This document shows positions 1-11,340 of a DNA stretch of 64,000 bases, piece after piece (positions within the stretch are counted from its first letter, which is position 1; each line of letters starts with the position of its first letter). Below the pieces are notes generated by a model. It was not told where the DNA came from and made no database searches. It saw only the letters and a program-made list of their open reading frames with translations. The DNA is from Lunularia cruciata (lineage: Eukaryota > Streptophyta > Marchantiopsida > Lunulariales > Lunulariaceae): NCBI GenBank assembly GCA_948567375.1, contig OX419755.1, positions 46,952,291-47,016,290 of the forward strand, written 5' to 3'. The position numbers and the translations under genes are program-made.

Positions 1-1215
1 CTCTTAAATAGTGAAGTAATCAACAATTATCCTCCTAATACACCTCTTCCTTACAACTATACAAACCTGCAGACCTGAAATGACAATGCACCTCTTCATA
101 TCTGCCTATTCAAATCTCAAATTGGTTACTAATCCGATCCAATGTCTACCTCTTCCTCGGCTTTCAAACCCAAACCCAAAGTAACTTTACTTCCTACTGC
201 TCTGTCCTCGGGTTTCATATTTCCTACATGTTCTACCAGATCCAACAATTCTCTTTCCTGATCTGAAATTTCACTAGTGGGCAGTCTATCTAACTCCTTA
301 TCTGCTGGCCCACTCTTCTCTAATGTCTCTAATGGTAACTCCAAAGACATCTGCACTCCTACTCATCTACTTCGGGTTTGGCTCTAACATCCTTCCAAAG
401 TTTATCTATCTCTAATATTACTAAGTCTAATCTAATTGCAATATTGTCTTCCACTTCCAATATCTTCCTATCTACACGAGTCTTGAGACTAATCAACAGC
501 GCGTTCAAATCTATATCCTTTGCTTGTCTCCTCCTTATCTCCTGTACCAACAACTTCAACTCTTGCAGCCTCGTCTCTTCAATTCAAATACTGGCCTCTA
601 TACTTAACATCGCATTTATCCTAATGATGATCTCCTTCAATAACTCCAATCTCATCTTCCTTTCACGTTCCCGATCTGCAAGCCAATCTTCTCTATACAT
701 TGCCAATTCCGCCTTGAACCCGGCTTTCACAATTTCTTTCTCCTTCTCCTTTTGCTCAATCTTCTCCTCCTAATTACAAAGTAACTCTCGTAATCTCTCT
801 TCTTCATGATATCTTATTGTCAACTCCCGTTGCCACAGTTGCTTCTTCTCTCTACACTCTCCATCACTCTATCGAGTTCTTGTTCCTTTGCTGCTACCCT
901 TGCTATAGCATGGATAATTTCAAGTCTAGAATCAGCAAATTGTTGCTTCAAGATTTCATATTTTGCTACCTGTCTTTCCCTCGCTATGTCACTCTTCTTC
1001 ACAAGTTCTTCTCGTTACCTCGCTTCTCTCTTCAAGTCCTCAATAACTTGATTCTATACTACTGCCTCGCCTTGCAGTACTTCCCTTTCCTCCTTGCCTT
1101 GGGTTATACTCTTCTTCAACTCCAAGTTCTCTTCTTCCAATCTTGCCAATACCTGCAACACAGTCTTCACCTCCGGACAAGTCGACTGCATCTCCTTCTT
1201 CCTGTGCTCTAACTT
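1..1215 (-). pseudogene. C-terminal half of ORFX (antisense family-B LTR copy)
   Basis: On the minus strand this stretch encodes the coiled-coil half of the same protein seen on the plus strand at 22158-23438. Coding runs from about 1215 down to the stop near 129 and is broken by frameshifts and stops. It is rich in Glu, Lys, Arg and Gln and ends with a segment around 'PEDRAVGSKVTLGLGLKA' that closely matches the other copy. Positions 128-1 match the non-coding LTR tail after the stop of the plus copy (23439 onward). At the 1215/1216 junction the frame is cut by the start of another family-B LTR. The missing N-terminal half lies at 25730-24265, so both are halves of one minus-strand LTR split by the 23-kb insertion between them. 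Function unknown. A structural or nucleic-acid-packaging role is only a guess. Confidence 0.7.
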
Positions 1216-1610
1216 TGGTGGTGCCCACATTTTTTGTTTTTTTTGAAATAAAGAAGAAGAAGTGTATAGAGAAGTCAGATTGCGCTTGTATGGCCAAAGA
1301 AGGCAAAGAAAAGAGTCTTTGGGATGAAACCCAAAGTAATGTGACTTCGGGTCATAAGGCAAAGTACTCGAAAATGCCCTGTCAGCATACAACCCGAAGT
1401 AAATTGTCTTCGTATTGGGGGGAGCTCAACCCGAGGCAAAGACAGTCTAACAACCTTTCATCGGGGCGAGAAATTCAAGAAGGGACTGTTCAATAACCGG
1501 TGGCCCATACGCGCGAAGGTTGATTGACAATGACAAGTGCATGCAGGAGGTGTGATTTCTTGATAGAAACTCAAAGTGAAGAAAGACGAAGAAGCGCAAC
1601 TCTATAAAAA
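1216..1610 (+). mobile_element. Family-B LTR 5' end fragment (U3)
   Basis: This begins at a TGGTGGTGCCC version of the family-B LTR start (TGTGGTGCCCACA) followed by a T-rich run. It matches 12640-13030 closely along its length and reaches the TATAAAAA box at 1603-1610. It then joins mid-gag sequence directly, so the rest of this LTR, the primer site and the gag N-terminus are missing. It is the left edge of the tandem family-B array. Confidence 0.75.
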
Positions 1611-1611
1611 T

Positions 1612-3132
1612 CAAACTCACAACAATGATTACTCTGAGCGGTTCATGGCCTTATTGAACCAAGTTCCGAAGCAATCCGGGGTGGTGGGGTATTCCAATGC
1701 CCAAGCCATTACCTGGTTTCTTGGCGGGCTTTCACCGAAGATTCAAATCTTTGCCAGGGAGAGAAATGTAACCTCTCTGGACAAAGTCCTCAAACATGTT
1801 GCCCAATATGAGGCGGCTCATTCTAACTCGTCCAGTAATCAAAGAAATTGTGAGAAGAAAGGAAAAAAGCCAAGACAAAGAGCTTCACAAAGTACTTCTC
1901 CTTCTTTGATAGAATCCTCTACTTCTTCTAGTTCTTCTTTGGAATCCGACGAAGAACCCAAGCCGAGAAAAATACAAAGACGTAGAGGAAAGAAGCCCGT
2001 AACACCGCCAGTAAAGAATGTATCTAAGGCGGATCAAAAGTTGGAAACTCTTATTAAAGAGTTTGCGGATTTTAAAATCCAGATGATTGGGGCGAAGGAC
2101 CAAAGAAAACCCCCGTCATTTGGACAACCAAATGTATGGTGCACTGCGTGTGGTAAATCCGGCCACGCTAATACGGAGTGTTTAACTTGCATGGCATTTC
2201 CAGTGCAACAAAAAGATTGGGTACCCGGATGGGATCAAGGCGAAGAAGAAGATACGGTATACCAAACCCAAGACACACAGCCTCCATCCAGCCCGTCATA
2301 TCAACGTCCCAAGTTTGGACCACGGGAGTACAATCCTATTGTTCCTCCATGAAGACCCCCGATGGGTGGTCAGAATAGACCTCAAAATGTTGCACTGGGT
2401 GCTTGTTACAATTGTGGCTCAATGGGACATTGGTCTCCAAATTGTCCAGAGCCAAGACGACAAATAGGGTATGTACCCCTTTGTGGGAATTGTAAAGGAT
2501 CAAGGCACACAAGAAACCAATGCCCGCAACCACCCAATCCAAAACCCCCTGTCAAGTATGTTCGGACTCCTGCTGAGCGTGCTGCGCTCCAGGCAAAGAG
2601 GGACACTAATGTCAATTGTATTACACTTGAGGAAGAGAGGCCTCAAGAAGGAAGTCCGGATTCAGAAGGAGATTGGCCGGACCTTGAAATTTTGAAGGTA
2701 GAAACTCACGTGGAGAGAAAGAATCGAGTTTCCGAAGAAACAAGTATGGCGGCGTCTTCCTCACGGAAAATAAAGAGACTGCGATCAAAAGCTATTCTCT
2801 CTGCAAAAGAGGAAAAGGTCCTAGCAAAAGCTAAAGCAAAAGCTTTGCAGAAAGAAATTAAGGAAGCAATACTACGCACGCGGGAGATGAGTGTGGAGAC
2901 AAATGTGAAGATGCAAACTCCCGTATTTCCGGCAGATATCAGGTCTGAAGTAAAAGACTTGATCCAAGCCAAAGTTGGTCAACCTAATGATCATCGGGTC
3001 AACCACCTATGCACTCCGGTGACCATCCTCAAGCATCCCGAAGTTTGCTTTGAACAGGAAAACAACTCAAAACCAAAGCCAAAGACGAAGCAAGTGAAAT
3101 TAAGGGAGTTCCACAGTACGATATTGTGGTAG
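1612..3132 (+). pseudogene. Ty3/gypsy gag, family B copy 1 (B1), 5'-truncated
   Basis: Encodes a retroviral-type Gag that would form the particle shell and bind the RNA. The capsid-like part at about 1620-1830 shares 'AQAITWFLGGLSP' and 'IQIFARERNVTSLDKVLKH' with copy B2. A Ser/Arg/Lys-rich linker follows, then three CX2CX4HX4C zinc knuckles: CTACGKSGHANTEC near 2143, CYNCGSMGHWSPNC near 2404 and CGNCKGSRHTRNQC near 2482. The N-terminal part of Gag is absent because the frame is fused to the LTR fragment at about 1611. A TGA interrupts the frame at 2350-2352. A one-base loss near 3103, judged against B2, shifts the frame before the protease. Plant Ty3/gypsy, OTA-type (no chromodomain). Clearly non-functional. 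Confidence 0.85.
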
Positions 3133-3660
3133 ATATGGCATCTTCAAGCGCAAATGTCACGTTTAAACAATTATGGGAGGACAATAAGCTTTATAAAAAG
3201 CAGCTAAGTTCAGCCTTCAAGAAAGTAAGGACGATGACAAAGAAGGACTTGCCCGCAATTTAGCGTTTTGAACAGGAAGATTTAGGATCTCCCGAGGTGG
3301 ATGCGAAGATAGTAGGTTGTATGATTACATCCATACCCATTGATTCGGGGTCAAGTGTAAATGTCATGACAAAAGATACTGCACACCGATTGGGGTACAC
3401 AACCTTTGAACCAACACCCCAGATACTTAAGTTTGCGGATCAAACCAGGCGACGGCCCTTGGGCATGCTGTCAAATATTACCACAATTATTGGAGGGGTG
3501 CCTTTTAAATTACATTACATTGTGTTACGACCTGTAACCAAAACAGGCTACCCTCTCTTGATCAAGAGACCCTGGTTGTATAGTGCCCAGGTTATGGTGG
3601 ATTTCCACCAGCAAAAATTATGATTTAAAGACATTTTGTCTAAAGAACAAAAGCTGGTGA
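3133..3660 (+). pseudogene. Ty3/gypsy aspartic protease, B1
   Basis: Retropepsin-like protease that would cleave the polyprotein. The catalytic loop is visible as IDSGSSVNVM, with the active-site Asp at 3342-3344. A later ILKFADQTRRRPLGML segment and a hydrophobic 'PLLIKRPWLYSAQV' follow, in the usual retropepsin order. A TAG near 3261 precedes the domain, and a TGA at 3621-3623 ends it where B2 reads on until its own TAG at 9469. Frame differs from the preceding gag. Decayed. Confidence 0.85.
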
Positions 3661-5480
3661 CGGTAAGTTAGACAAAGGTTCCTCATCTAGGAGAAACTAC
3701 TTCATCCAAAGACGGGGATGAATCCAAAGATTCATCATCTTCCAAGGACTCCGACGCCAATGTCCAAGTAAATTATTTGGAATGCTACGAGGTAGAGGTT
3801 GACGATGAAGACCCATACGACATCGCCTTGGGTGAACAAGACTTGGAGGAAGGGGGTTTGATGGCAGTACGACTCGGGTTGAGCCGAGTAAGTCACGTAG
3901 AAGGTGTCATTAACCCCGATAACTGTCAAGATGTGGTCTTGACTGAAGAAAAGATTTTAAAAATTTCAAAGACAGTCACCGCAGAGGAGTTGGCAGGGTA
4001 CACTGCCTTGTTTATAGAGTTCCAGGATGTATTTGCCTGGTCTATTGACCAAATGCCGGGAATTCCACGAGAATTTGGCAAGCACCGGATTGATCTGGTC
4101 GAAGGTGCAGTTCTGGTTCGGCAAAGACAATACCGTCTGAACCTGAAGTACTCCCTCCTAGTAAAAGATGAAATTGATAAGTACTTAGGGGCCAGAATAA
4201 TTTTCCCTGTGCTAAGCAGTGAGTGGTTTTCACTCATTGTCATCGTTCCAAAGAAGAAGACCGGGAAAATTTGAGTGTGCCAAGAGTTTTGCAAATTAAA
4301 TGCAATCACCAAAAAGGACCATCATCCTTTACCATTTACAAACACTATTCTGGACCAAGTAGCGGGTCATCCATGCTATAGTTTTCTTGATGGATTTTCA
4401 TGGTACAATCAGGTATCCATTCGAGAAGAAGACAAGGACAAAACCACATTCACGACTGATTGGGGCACTTTTGCTTACAATCAAATGCCCTTTGGGTTGT
4501 GTAATGCTCCTGCTACTTTCCAAAGGATGATGAATTCAATATTCAAAGATTTCCTACGTAATAAATTTGTGGAGGTCTTCCTTGATGATTTTTGTGTGTT
4601 TGGGTGAAGAGAGGTACATATAGATTATCTTTGACAAACTTTTGAAAGGTGTCGTTTTGCCGGTTTGTCATTACACCCGGAGAAATGCTTCTTTGCAATG
4701 AAGGAGGGAATTCTTTTGGGGCATTGGGTGTCAAGCCAAGGAATTGAAGTGGATGTCGAGAAGGTTAAAGTAATTGCAGCTTTGGAATCCCCGAAGAACC
4801 TCCGGGAGCTGAGAGCCTTCTTAGACATGTTGGATACTACAGACGCTTCATGTCAAACTATGCAATGCTTGCTGCACCACTTACAAAGCTTCTGAAGAAA
4901 TCCAAAGATTATTTGTGGGAAGCAACTCAAGAAGAAGCTTTCCAAGTATTGAAGAAGAAACTGGTTGAAGCACCAATCATGAGGGCCCCAAATTGGGACG
5001 TCCCTTTTCATGTGTATGTGGACACTTCGTCCATAGCCATCGGAGTTGTCTTAAGTCAAAAGGACGAGAAGAAAAAGGACTACCCAGTGTATTATGCCAG
5101 CCAACAACTTTCTGTTTCTGAAAAGAACTATTCAAGAACTGAAAGAGAAGCCCTCAGGATGGTGTATGCCTGCAAGAAATTTTGTCACTACCTGTTATGA
5201 TACAAATTTGTCTTCTATGTGGACCATTATGCATTGCAACACTTGGTCAAGAAGGCGGATTTGTCTGGGCAAATTGCACGATGGATCTTGTTGTTCCAAG
5301 AATTCACATACACTATACAAGTAAGGAAAGGAGCTTCGTATTCAAATGCGGACTTCTTATCCAGGTTAGAAACTCAAGACCAAGATTTGGAAATTGATGA
5401 TCGGTTTCCAGATGAAGAGCTATATCATTTAATGACGGTGCAAAGTATGCGGTATGCGGCAAAATATCATTATTTGCATA
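3661..5480 (+). pseudogene. Ty3/gypsy reverse transcriptase and RNase H, B1
   Basis: Reverse transcriptase followed by RNase H. Visible motifs are HRIDLVEGA near 4085, 'SLIVIVPKKKTGK' near 4230, PLPFTNTILDQVAGH near 4330, FGLCNAPATFQRMM near 4490 and the catalytic LDDF box (Asp codons 4584 and 4587). The RNase H core begins at FHVYVDTSSIAIG near 5005. Lesions include in-frame TGA at 4272-4274 (Trp expected) and 4605-4607, a further stop near 4632, a frameshift near 4840 and TGA at 5198-5200. The 4272 stop is also present in B2. Belongs to the gypsy lineages with an (F/L)xDDF catalytic box. Non-functional. Confidence 0.9.
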
Positions 5481-6756
5481 CGTGCCATTGTCCTGAGGGG
5501 CTGGATCCGGAACAAAGTGCAATCTTCCTTTGGAAAATGGGACCGTACCAATTGAAAACAACATTTTGTTTAAAATGGGCAAAGATGAGATACTTCGGAG
5601 ATGCTTGGAAGCATACAAAGTAGGAAGAGTCATCAAATCCTTGCACTTGGAAGCATCGGGGGGACACTATGCCCTGAAAAATACGGTGAAGAAAATTCTT
5701 TTGGCAGGATATTGGTGGCCTACGATGTATAAAGGTACGCATGCCCATATTCGGAGTTGTGATGCCTGTCAAAGAACAGGGAAACCGACGGCAACTTCCC
5801 AGTGGCCTTTGAAACCAATTTTGCCTCTGGCCCTATTTGAGAAATGGGGTATTGATTTTGTGGGACCTATTCAACCAGTAACTCGTGTCACAAGGAAGAG
5901 GTACATCTTATTATGTACTGATTACGCCACCAAGATGGTGGAAGCAGAGGCAACACAAAGAGATGATGCAGAGACAATAGCAGAATTTTTCTTCCAAAAC
6001 ATCATTTCCCGTTATGGGTGTCCTCTGGAATTGGTCAGTGATCGGGGAACTCATCTTTTGAACTCAATGGAGGAGGCATTAACCAAATACTTCCAAATTA
6101 AGCATCGGAAGACCATGCCTTACAACCCAAAAGCTTATGGACTCATGAAGAAAGCCAATGGATTGCTGTGTAAAATTTTAAATAAGGTGACAGTCAATTA
6201 TGCCTATGACTAGGATACAAAGCTACCTACAGCGTTGTGGGCATATTGGACAACGGAAAAAATTACTACCAAGCAAACTCCTTATTTTCTGACTTACGGA
6301 TTGCATCCCATATTACCAGTTGAATTTGAAGCACCGACATATACAATACTTTATGAAGAACGTTTGTCGGAGGAAGAAAGTCAAGATCTTCGGATCCATC
6401 AACTGATGTGGTTGGAAGAGTAAAGGGACGATGCAATGCAAACTACAGAGGAAATTCAAGAACAACAAAAAGTTTGGCACAATAAAAGAATCAAACCTGT
6501 GACTGTTCAAGAAGGAGATCTGGTATTATTATATGATAATCACCGCCTATTTTTTCCAGGAAATTTATATCTGAGGTGGATGGGACCGTATCGTGTGATG
6601 CACATTTATGATAATGGTTCTATTCAACTCGCAGACCTGGATGGCAATCCTTTTGCAACTCGCGTAAATGGTTGGAGGGTTAGAAAATATTGGACCCCAA
6701 ACCCGACTTTGTATAAAAACCCGATTGTCGGTGTCTGCGGGAATGCTCACATTTGA
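5481..6756 (+). pseudogene. Ty3/gypsy integrase, B1
   Basis: Integrase that would insert the cDNA. The HHCC zinc domain is seen at about 5640-5770 (HLEASGGH ... CDACQ). Core residues are in WGIDFVGPI (near 5850) and LVSDRGTH (near 6030). The catalytic Glu is lost: codon 6148-6150 reads AAG (Lys) where B2 has GAA. In-frame stops are TAG at 6211-6213 (shared with B2) and TAA at 6421-6423. The C-terminal module holds GDLVLLYDN and the MGPYRV (GPY/F) motif near 6580. The frame then ends at 6754-6756 with no chromodomain. A frameshift near 5560 separates it from the RNase H frame. Confidence 0.88.
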
Positions 6757-6767
6757 GGGAGGGGGTA
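6755..6767 (+). other. Polypurine tract of B1
   Basis: A G-rich purine run (GAGGGAGGGGG then TA) lies immediately before the TGTGG that starts the next LTR. This is where plus-strand DNA priming would occur. The same arrangement precedes 12640. Confidence 0.75.
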
Positions 6768-7404
6768 TGTGGTACCCACATTTTTTGTTTTTTTAGGATA
6801 GGTAGTGTTTAAGAGACAAAGTAAGCACGGAAAAGTTGAATTGCGGACAAAGAAGAGGCAAAAGTAACTTCGGAGGAAAGCCGAAGAAGCTGACATTGGA
6901 TCTGATGATGGAGGTACTCGGAAGAGGAGTATGCCGGAAACAGGCCAAAGATCATTGTCTTTGGGTTGGAAAACGTAGGAACGATGAAGACCGTTTAACA
7001 ACCTCTATACGTGGCAAGAAAGTACATTTCAAGAAACGGCAGGGGCAGAATAAGCATGTCTTGACAGTGACCAAGAGTGCATGCAGAAGAGAGAAATTCA
7101 CAGACAAAATCGACTGAAGAATGACTGCAATTCAGGGCAATATAAAATTGTGACTGCGTAGGGGGAAGTTGAATTTGCTGAGTAAATTTCCAATTCCTTT
7201 GAGTAGTCGTCCTGCAGTAATGCGTGTCCAGAAGCCCGTCGAGAGTGAAATTTTCCGGAACCCTGAGGGAGTTAGAGTGTCTTGTCTAGGAGAGGGGCTG
7301 ATCTTCCAACAGCGTAGAATGAGAGAACAAATCATGGCGAAGAAGGTGGCCAACACATTGGCAGTGAGAGGTTTTTTGTGTGGCAAATCCGCATGTGGCA
7401 AATC
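6768..7404 (+). mobile_element. Family-B variant LTR piece (LTR1) between B1 and B2
   Basis: Starts TGTGGTACCCACATTTTTTG directly after the B1 polypurine tract. It is homologous to the minus-strand piece at 32188-31851 and more distantly to the LTR at 12640. A TATAAAA box is at 7141-7147. After it the sequence reads LLSKFPIPLSSRP, matching the conserved start of ORFX (MSSNFPSLLRSR at 13046). The open frame that follows (to 7465) no longer resembles ORFX. At about 7405 it joins gag mid-domain, so most of the LTR, the primer site and the gag N-terminus are deleted, as in B1. Confidence 0.6.
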
Positions 7405-8880
7405 CTGGAACGATTCTGGGAGGTTGATTACAACACAAGTGTCTTCGCGGCACTCAACGATTTAGACCAAGGCAAGAAGGAGAAGTTGAGAGACTACTCT
7501 GAGTGGTTCATGGCACTATTGAACCGATTTCCCAAGCAATTGGAGGTGGTGGGTTACTCCGATGCCCAAGCCATTACCTGGTTCCTCGGGGGACTTTCAC
7601 CAGAAATACAAATCTTTGCAAGGGAGAGGAATGTAACTTCCCTTGACAAAGTACTCAAACATGTCGCTCGTTACGAGGCGGCTCACTCTCACTTTGCCGG
7701 TAATTGGAGAAATCGGGAGAAGAAAGGCAAGAAGCCCAGAAGGAGAGCTTCGTGCAGTACATCCTCTTCTTTGGACAAATCCTCCATGTCTTTGAGCTCT
7801 TCTTTGGAATCCAAAGAAGAATCAAAGCCAAGACAAGTCAGAAGACGTGGGAGCAAGAAACCAGTGACTCCTCCAGCAAAGAGTGTAAATAAGGCGGATA
7901 CCAAGCTGGATGCCCTCATCAAGGAGTTTTTGGATTTCAAGATCCAAATGATTGGGGCCAAAGACAGAAGGAAGGCCTCACCATTTGGGAGATCGAATGT
8001 ATGGTGCACCGCGCGTGGCAAATCAGGCCACACAAACACAGAATGCAATACTTGTAATGCATTCCTAGTGCAGCAAATTGATTGGGTTTTGGGATGGAAC
8101 CAAGACAAGGACGAGGAGGTTGTGTACCAAACACAAGAAGTACAACCTCAAGCAAGCACATCGTACCAAGGTCTAAGGTTTGGACCAAGGGAGTATAACC
8201 CCAATGCTCCTCCACAAAGACCACCGATGAGCAACCAGAATCACCTTCAAAATGTTGCACTTGGAGCCTGTTATAATTGTGGCTCAATGGGACATTGGTC
8301 TCCAAACTGTCCCGAGCCAAGAAGGAAAACCGGGTACGTTCTCCTATGCGGAAATTGTAAAGGATTGGGGCATACGGGCAACCAATGTCCTCACCCACCA
8401 AACCCAAAGCCGCCTGTAAAGTATGTACAGACCCCCGCTGAGCGTGTAGCAATTCAGCCAAAGGGGGATACTAATGTAAATTGTATCACTCTTGAGGAAG
8501 AAAGACCTCAAGAAGGGAGTCTGGCCTCGGAAGGAGAATGGCCGGACCTTGAAATTTTGAAAGTTGAGACACGCTCCAGCAAGAAGAAGCGTGATCCCAA
8601 AGAACTGAGTATGACCTTGTTGTCTTCCAAAAAGGCAAAGAGACTACGCCCAAAGGCAATTCTTTCTACCAAGGAGGAAAAGATTCTCGCAAAAGCCAAA
8701 GCTAAAGCCTTGCAGAAAGAACTAAAGGAGGCACTACTCAAGACTCGAGAACTGAGTTTGGAAGAGGAGACAAAGATGAAGTCTCTAGTTTTTCCGGCGG
8801 ACATCTGATCCAAAGTAAAGGGTCTGATCCAAGCCAAGGTGGGCCCACCCGAGGAACCTTGGGTTAAGGCCATTAGCAAG
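7405..8880 (+). pseudogene. Ty3/gypsy gag, family B copy 2 (B2), 5'-truncated
   Basis: Capsid-like Gag region with the SEWFMALLNRFPKQ and AQAITWFLGGLSPE segments, then three zinc-knuckle positions. The first is damaged (CTARGKSGHTNTEC, second Cys now Arg, near 8014). The second (CYNCGSMGHWSPNC, near 8269) and third (CGNCKGLGHTGNQC, near 8347) are intact. Only one stop occurs, TGA at 8806-8808, where B1 has an Arg codon. B2 reads in a single frame from here to about 12335 with in-frame stops only, so it is less decayed than B1. By eye the two copies are roughly 80% identical, so B2 is not a recent duplicate. Confidence 0.85.
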
Positions 8881-9540
8881 CCCGTCACCATTTTGAAGCG
8901 TCTCAAAGTCAAGAGGGAACATGGAGAAACTTCGGAACCAAAGCCAAAGGCAAAGACGGTCAAATTGGGAGGAGTTCCCCAATATGATATTGTAGCAGAT
9001 CTGGCAGCCACAAATGCCAATGTTACATTCAAGAAATTGTGGGAAGATAACAAGCTCTACAAGAGGCAGCTGAATTCGGCACTCAAGAAGGTGAGGTCGA
9101 TGTCAAAGAAGGACCTGCCTGCTATCTATCATATTGAGCAAGAAGATTTGGGATCTCCTGAGGTAGACGCGGAGATTGCAGGGTGCATGATCACATCGAT
9201 ACCCATTGACTCTGGGTCCGGTGTGAACATCATGACCAAAGATACTGCAAATCGACTCGGGTATCACACGTTTGAACCAACATCCCGAGTGTTGAAGTTT
9301 GCAGACCAAACCAAGAGACAGCCTTTGGGCATGCTATCAAACATCACTACGATCATTGGAGGGGTACCCTTCAAGTTGAACTACATCGGGTTGCGACCAG
9401 TGACAAAGACTGGTTACTCTCTATTGATTGGAAGACCGTGGTTGTATAGCGCCCAAGTTGTGGTGGATTAGCATCAACAAAAGTTAAGATTCAAGGACAT
9501 CTCGTCCGAAGATCAGAAGCTGGTGATTGTGAGTTGGACA
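8881..9540 (+). pseudogene. Ty3/gypsy aspartic protease, B2
   Basis: Retropepsin-like domain in the same frame as gag. The active-site loop IDSGSGVNIM has its Asp at 9208-9210, followed by 'VLKFADQTKRQPLGML' and 'SLLIGRPWLYSAQVVVD'. A TAG at 9469-9471 interrupts the frame just after the domain. The order gag-protease-RT-RNase H-integrase is that of Ty3/gypsy elements. Confidence 0.87.
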
Positions 9541-11340
9541 AAAGTTCCCCACCTCGAGGAAACAAGTTTGTCGGAAGAGGAGGACAAATCCAATGACTCA
9601 TCGTCTTCGTCCTCAGACGACTCCAAAGACGAAGTCCAAGTTAATTACTTGGAATGCTACGAGGTGGATGTTGAAGACAAAGATCCATATGACCTTGCCT
9701 CGGGTGAACTTGACTTGGAGGAAGGGGGTTTGATGGCAGCTCGCCTTGGGTTAAGCCGAGTAAGCCACGTTGAAGGCGTCATCAACCCCGATGATTGTCA
9801 AGATGTTTTATTATCTGAAGGAAAAATTTTGAAAATCTCAAAGATAGTCACTTCGGAGGAGTTGGCAGGATACACTGCCTTGTTTATAAAATTTCAGGAT
9901 GTATTTGCCTGGGCTATTGATCAAATGCCGGGTATTCCACAAGAATTCAGAGCACACCGGATTGATCTGGTTGAAGGTGCAGTTCCGGTTTGGCAGCGGC
10001 AATACCGCCTGAACCCAAAGTACTCGCTGTTGGTGAAAGATGAAATCAATAAGTACTTAGGGGCCGGAATCATCTTCCCTGTCTTAAGCAGTGAATGGGT
10101 TTCCCCCATTGTCATTGTCCCGAAGAAGAAAACAGGGAAAATTTGAGTGTGCCAAGACTTCCGGAAGTTGAACCCAATCACAAGGAAAGATCATCGTCCC
10201 TTGCCTTTTACTGATACAATTTTAGATCAGGTAGCTGGTCATCCTTGTTATAGTTTTCTCGATGGATTTTCAGGGTACAATCAAGTATCCATTCGAGAAG
10301 AGGACAAGGATAAAACTACATTCATGACCGATTGGGGAACTTTTGCTTACAATCAAATGCCCTTTGGGTTGTGTAATGCTCCCGCTACTTTCCAGCGGAT
10401 GATGAATTCAATCTTCAAAGATTTCCTGTGCAAATTTGTGGAAGTTTTCATTGATGACTTTTGTGTGTTTGGGCGAAGAGATGTACATTTAGATTACCTT
10501 TGCCAAACTTTTGAAAGGTGTCATTTTGCTGGCTTGTCATTACACCCGAAGAAATGCTTCTTCGCAATAAAGGAAGGAATTCTTCTGGGGCATTGGGTGT
10601 CAAGCCGAGGTATTGAAGTCGATGTTGAGAAGGTCAAGATAATCACAACTTTGGAATCCCCAAAGAACATCCAAGAGCTGAGAGCCATCTTAGGACATGT
10701 CGGATATTACATACGCTTCGTGTCAAACTATGCAGTGCTTGCTGCACCACTTACAAAGCTTCTGAAGAAATCCGAAGACTATCTGTGGGAAGCAAATCAA
10801 GAAAAAGCTTTCCAGGTGTTGAAGAAGAAGCTGGTTGAAGCACCAGTTATGAGGGCCCCAAATTGGGACGTCCTTTTTCATGTATATGTGGACACTTCGT
10901 TCATGGCCATCTGAGTCATCTTAAGTCAGAAGGACGAAAAGAAGAAGGACTACCCGGTGTATTATGCCAACCGACAACTTTCAATTTCTGAAAAGAACTA
11001 TTTGACGACTGAAAGAGAAGCACTCGGAATGGTGTATGCTTGCAAGAAATTTTGCCATTATCTGTTGGGGTATGAGTTTGTCTTCTATGTTGACCACTAC
11101 GCACTGCAACATTTGGTCAAGAAGGCAGATTTATCCGGGCAAATTGCAAGATGGATCTTGTTGTTACAAAAATTCACGTATACTGTACAAGTAAGGAAGG
11201 GAGCTTTGCATTCAAATGCGGACTTCCTGTCCAGGTTAGAAACTCAAGACCAGGAGTGGGAAATTGACAATCGGTTCCCTGACAAAGAGTTGTGTCACTT
11301 ATTAGCAATGTGAAGTACAAGGTATGCAATTGAATATCAT
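9541..11340 (+). pseudogene. Ty3/gypsy reverse transcriptase and RNase H, B2
   Basis: Reverse transcriptase with PLPFTDTILDQVAGH near 10205, FGLCNAPATFQRMM near 10365 and the catalytic FIDDFCVFG box (Asp codons 10453 and 10456). The RNase H begins near FHVYVDTSFMAI (about 10880). In-frame TGA stops are at 10144-10146 (Trp expected, same site as in B1), 10912-10914 (Gly in B1) and 11311-11313. An acidic, Ser-rich segment at 9570-9640 precedes the domain. No frameshift is apparent. Most stops are TGA, consistent with methylation-driven decay. Confidence 0.9.

Noticed and set aside
1143..1496. Plus-strand frame spanning the antisense ORFX and the LTR start
   Set aside because: It crosses an insertion junction, so it is an accidental fusion.
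7169..7465. 98-codon frame between B1 and B2 as a real gene
   Set aside because: Only its first dozen residues resemble ORFX. It then runs into out-of-frame gag.
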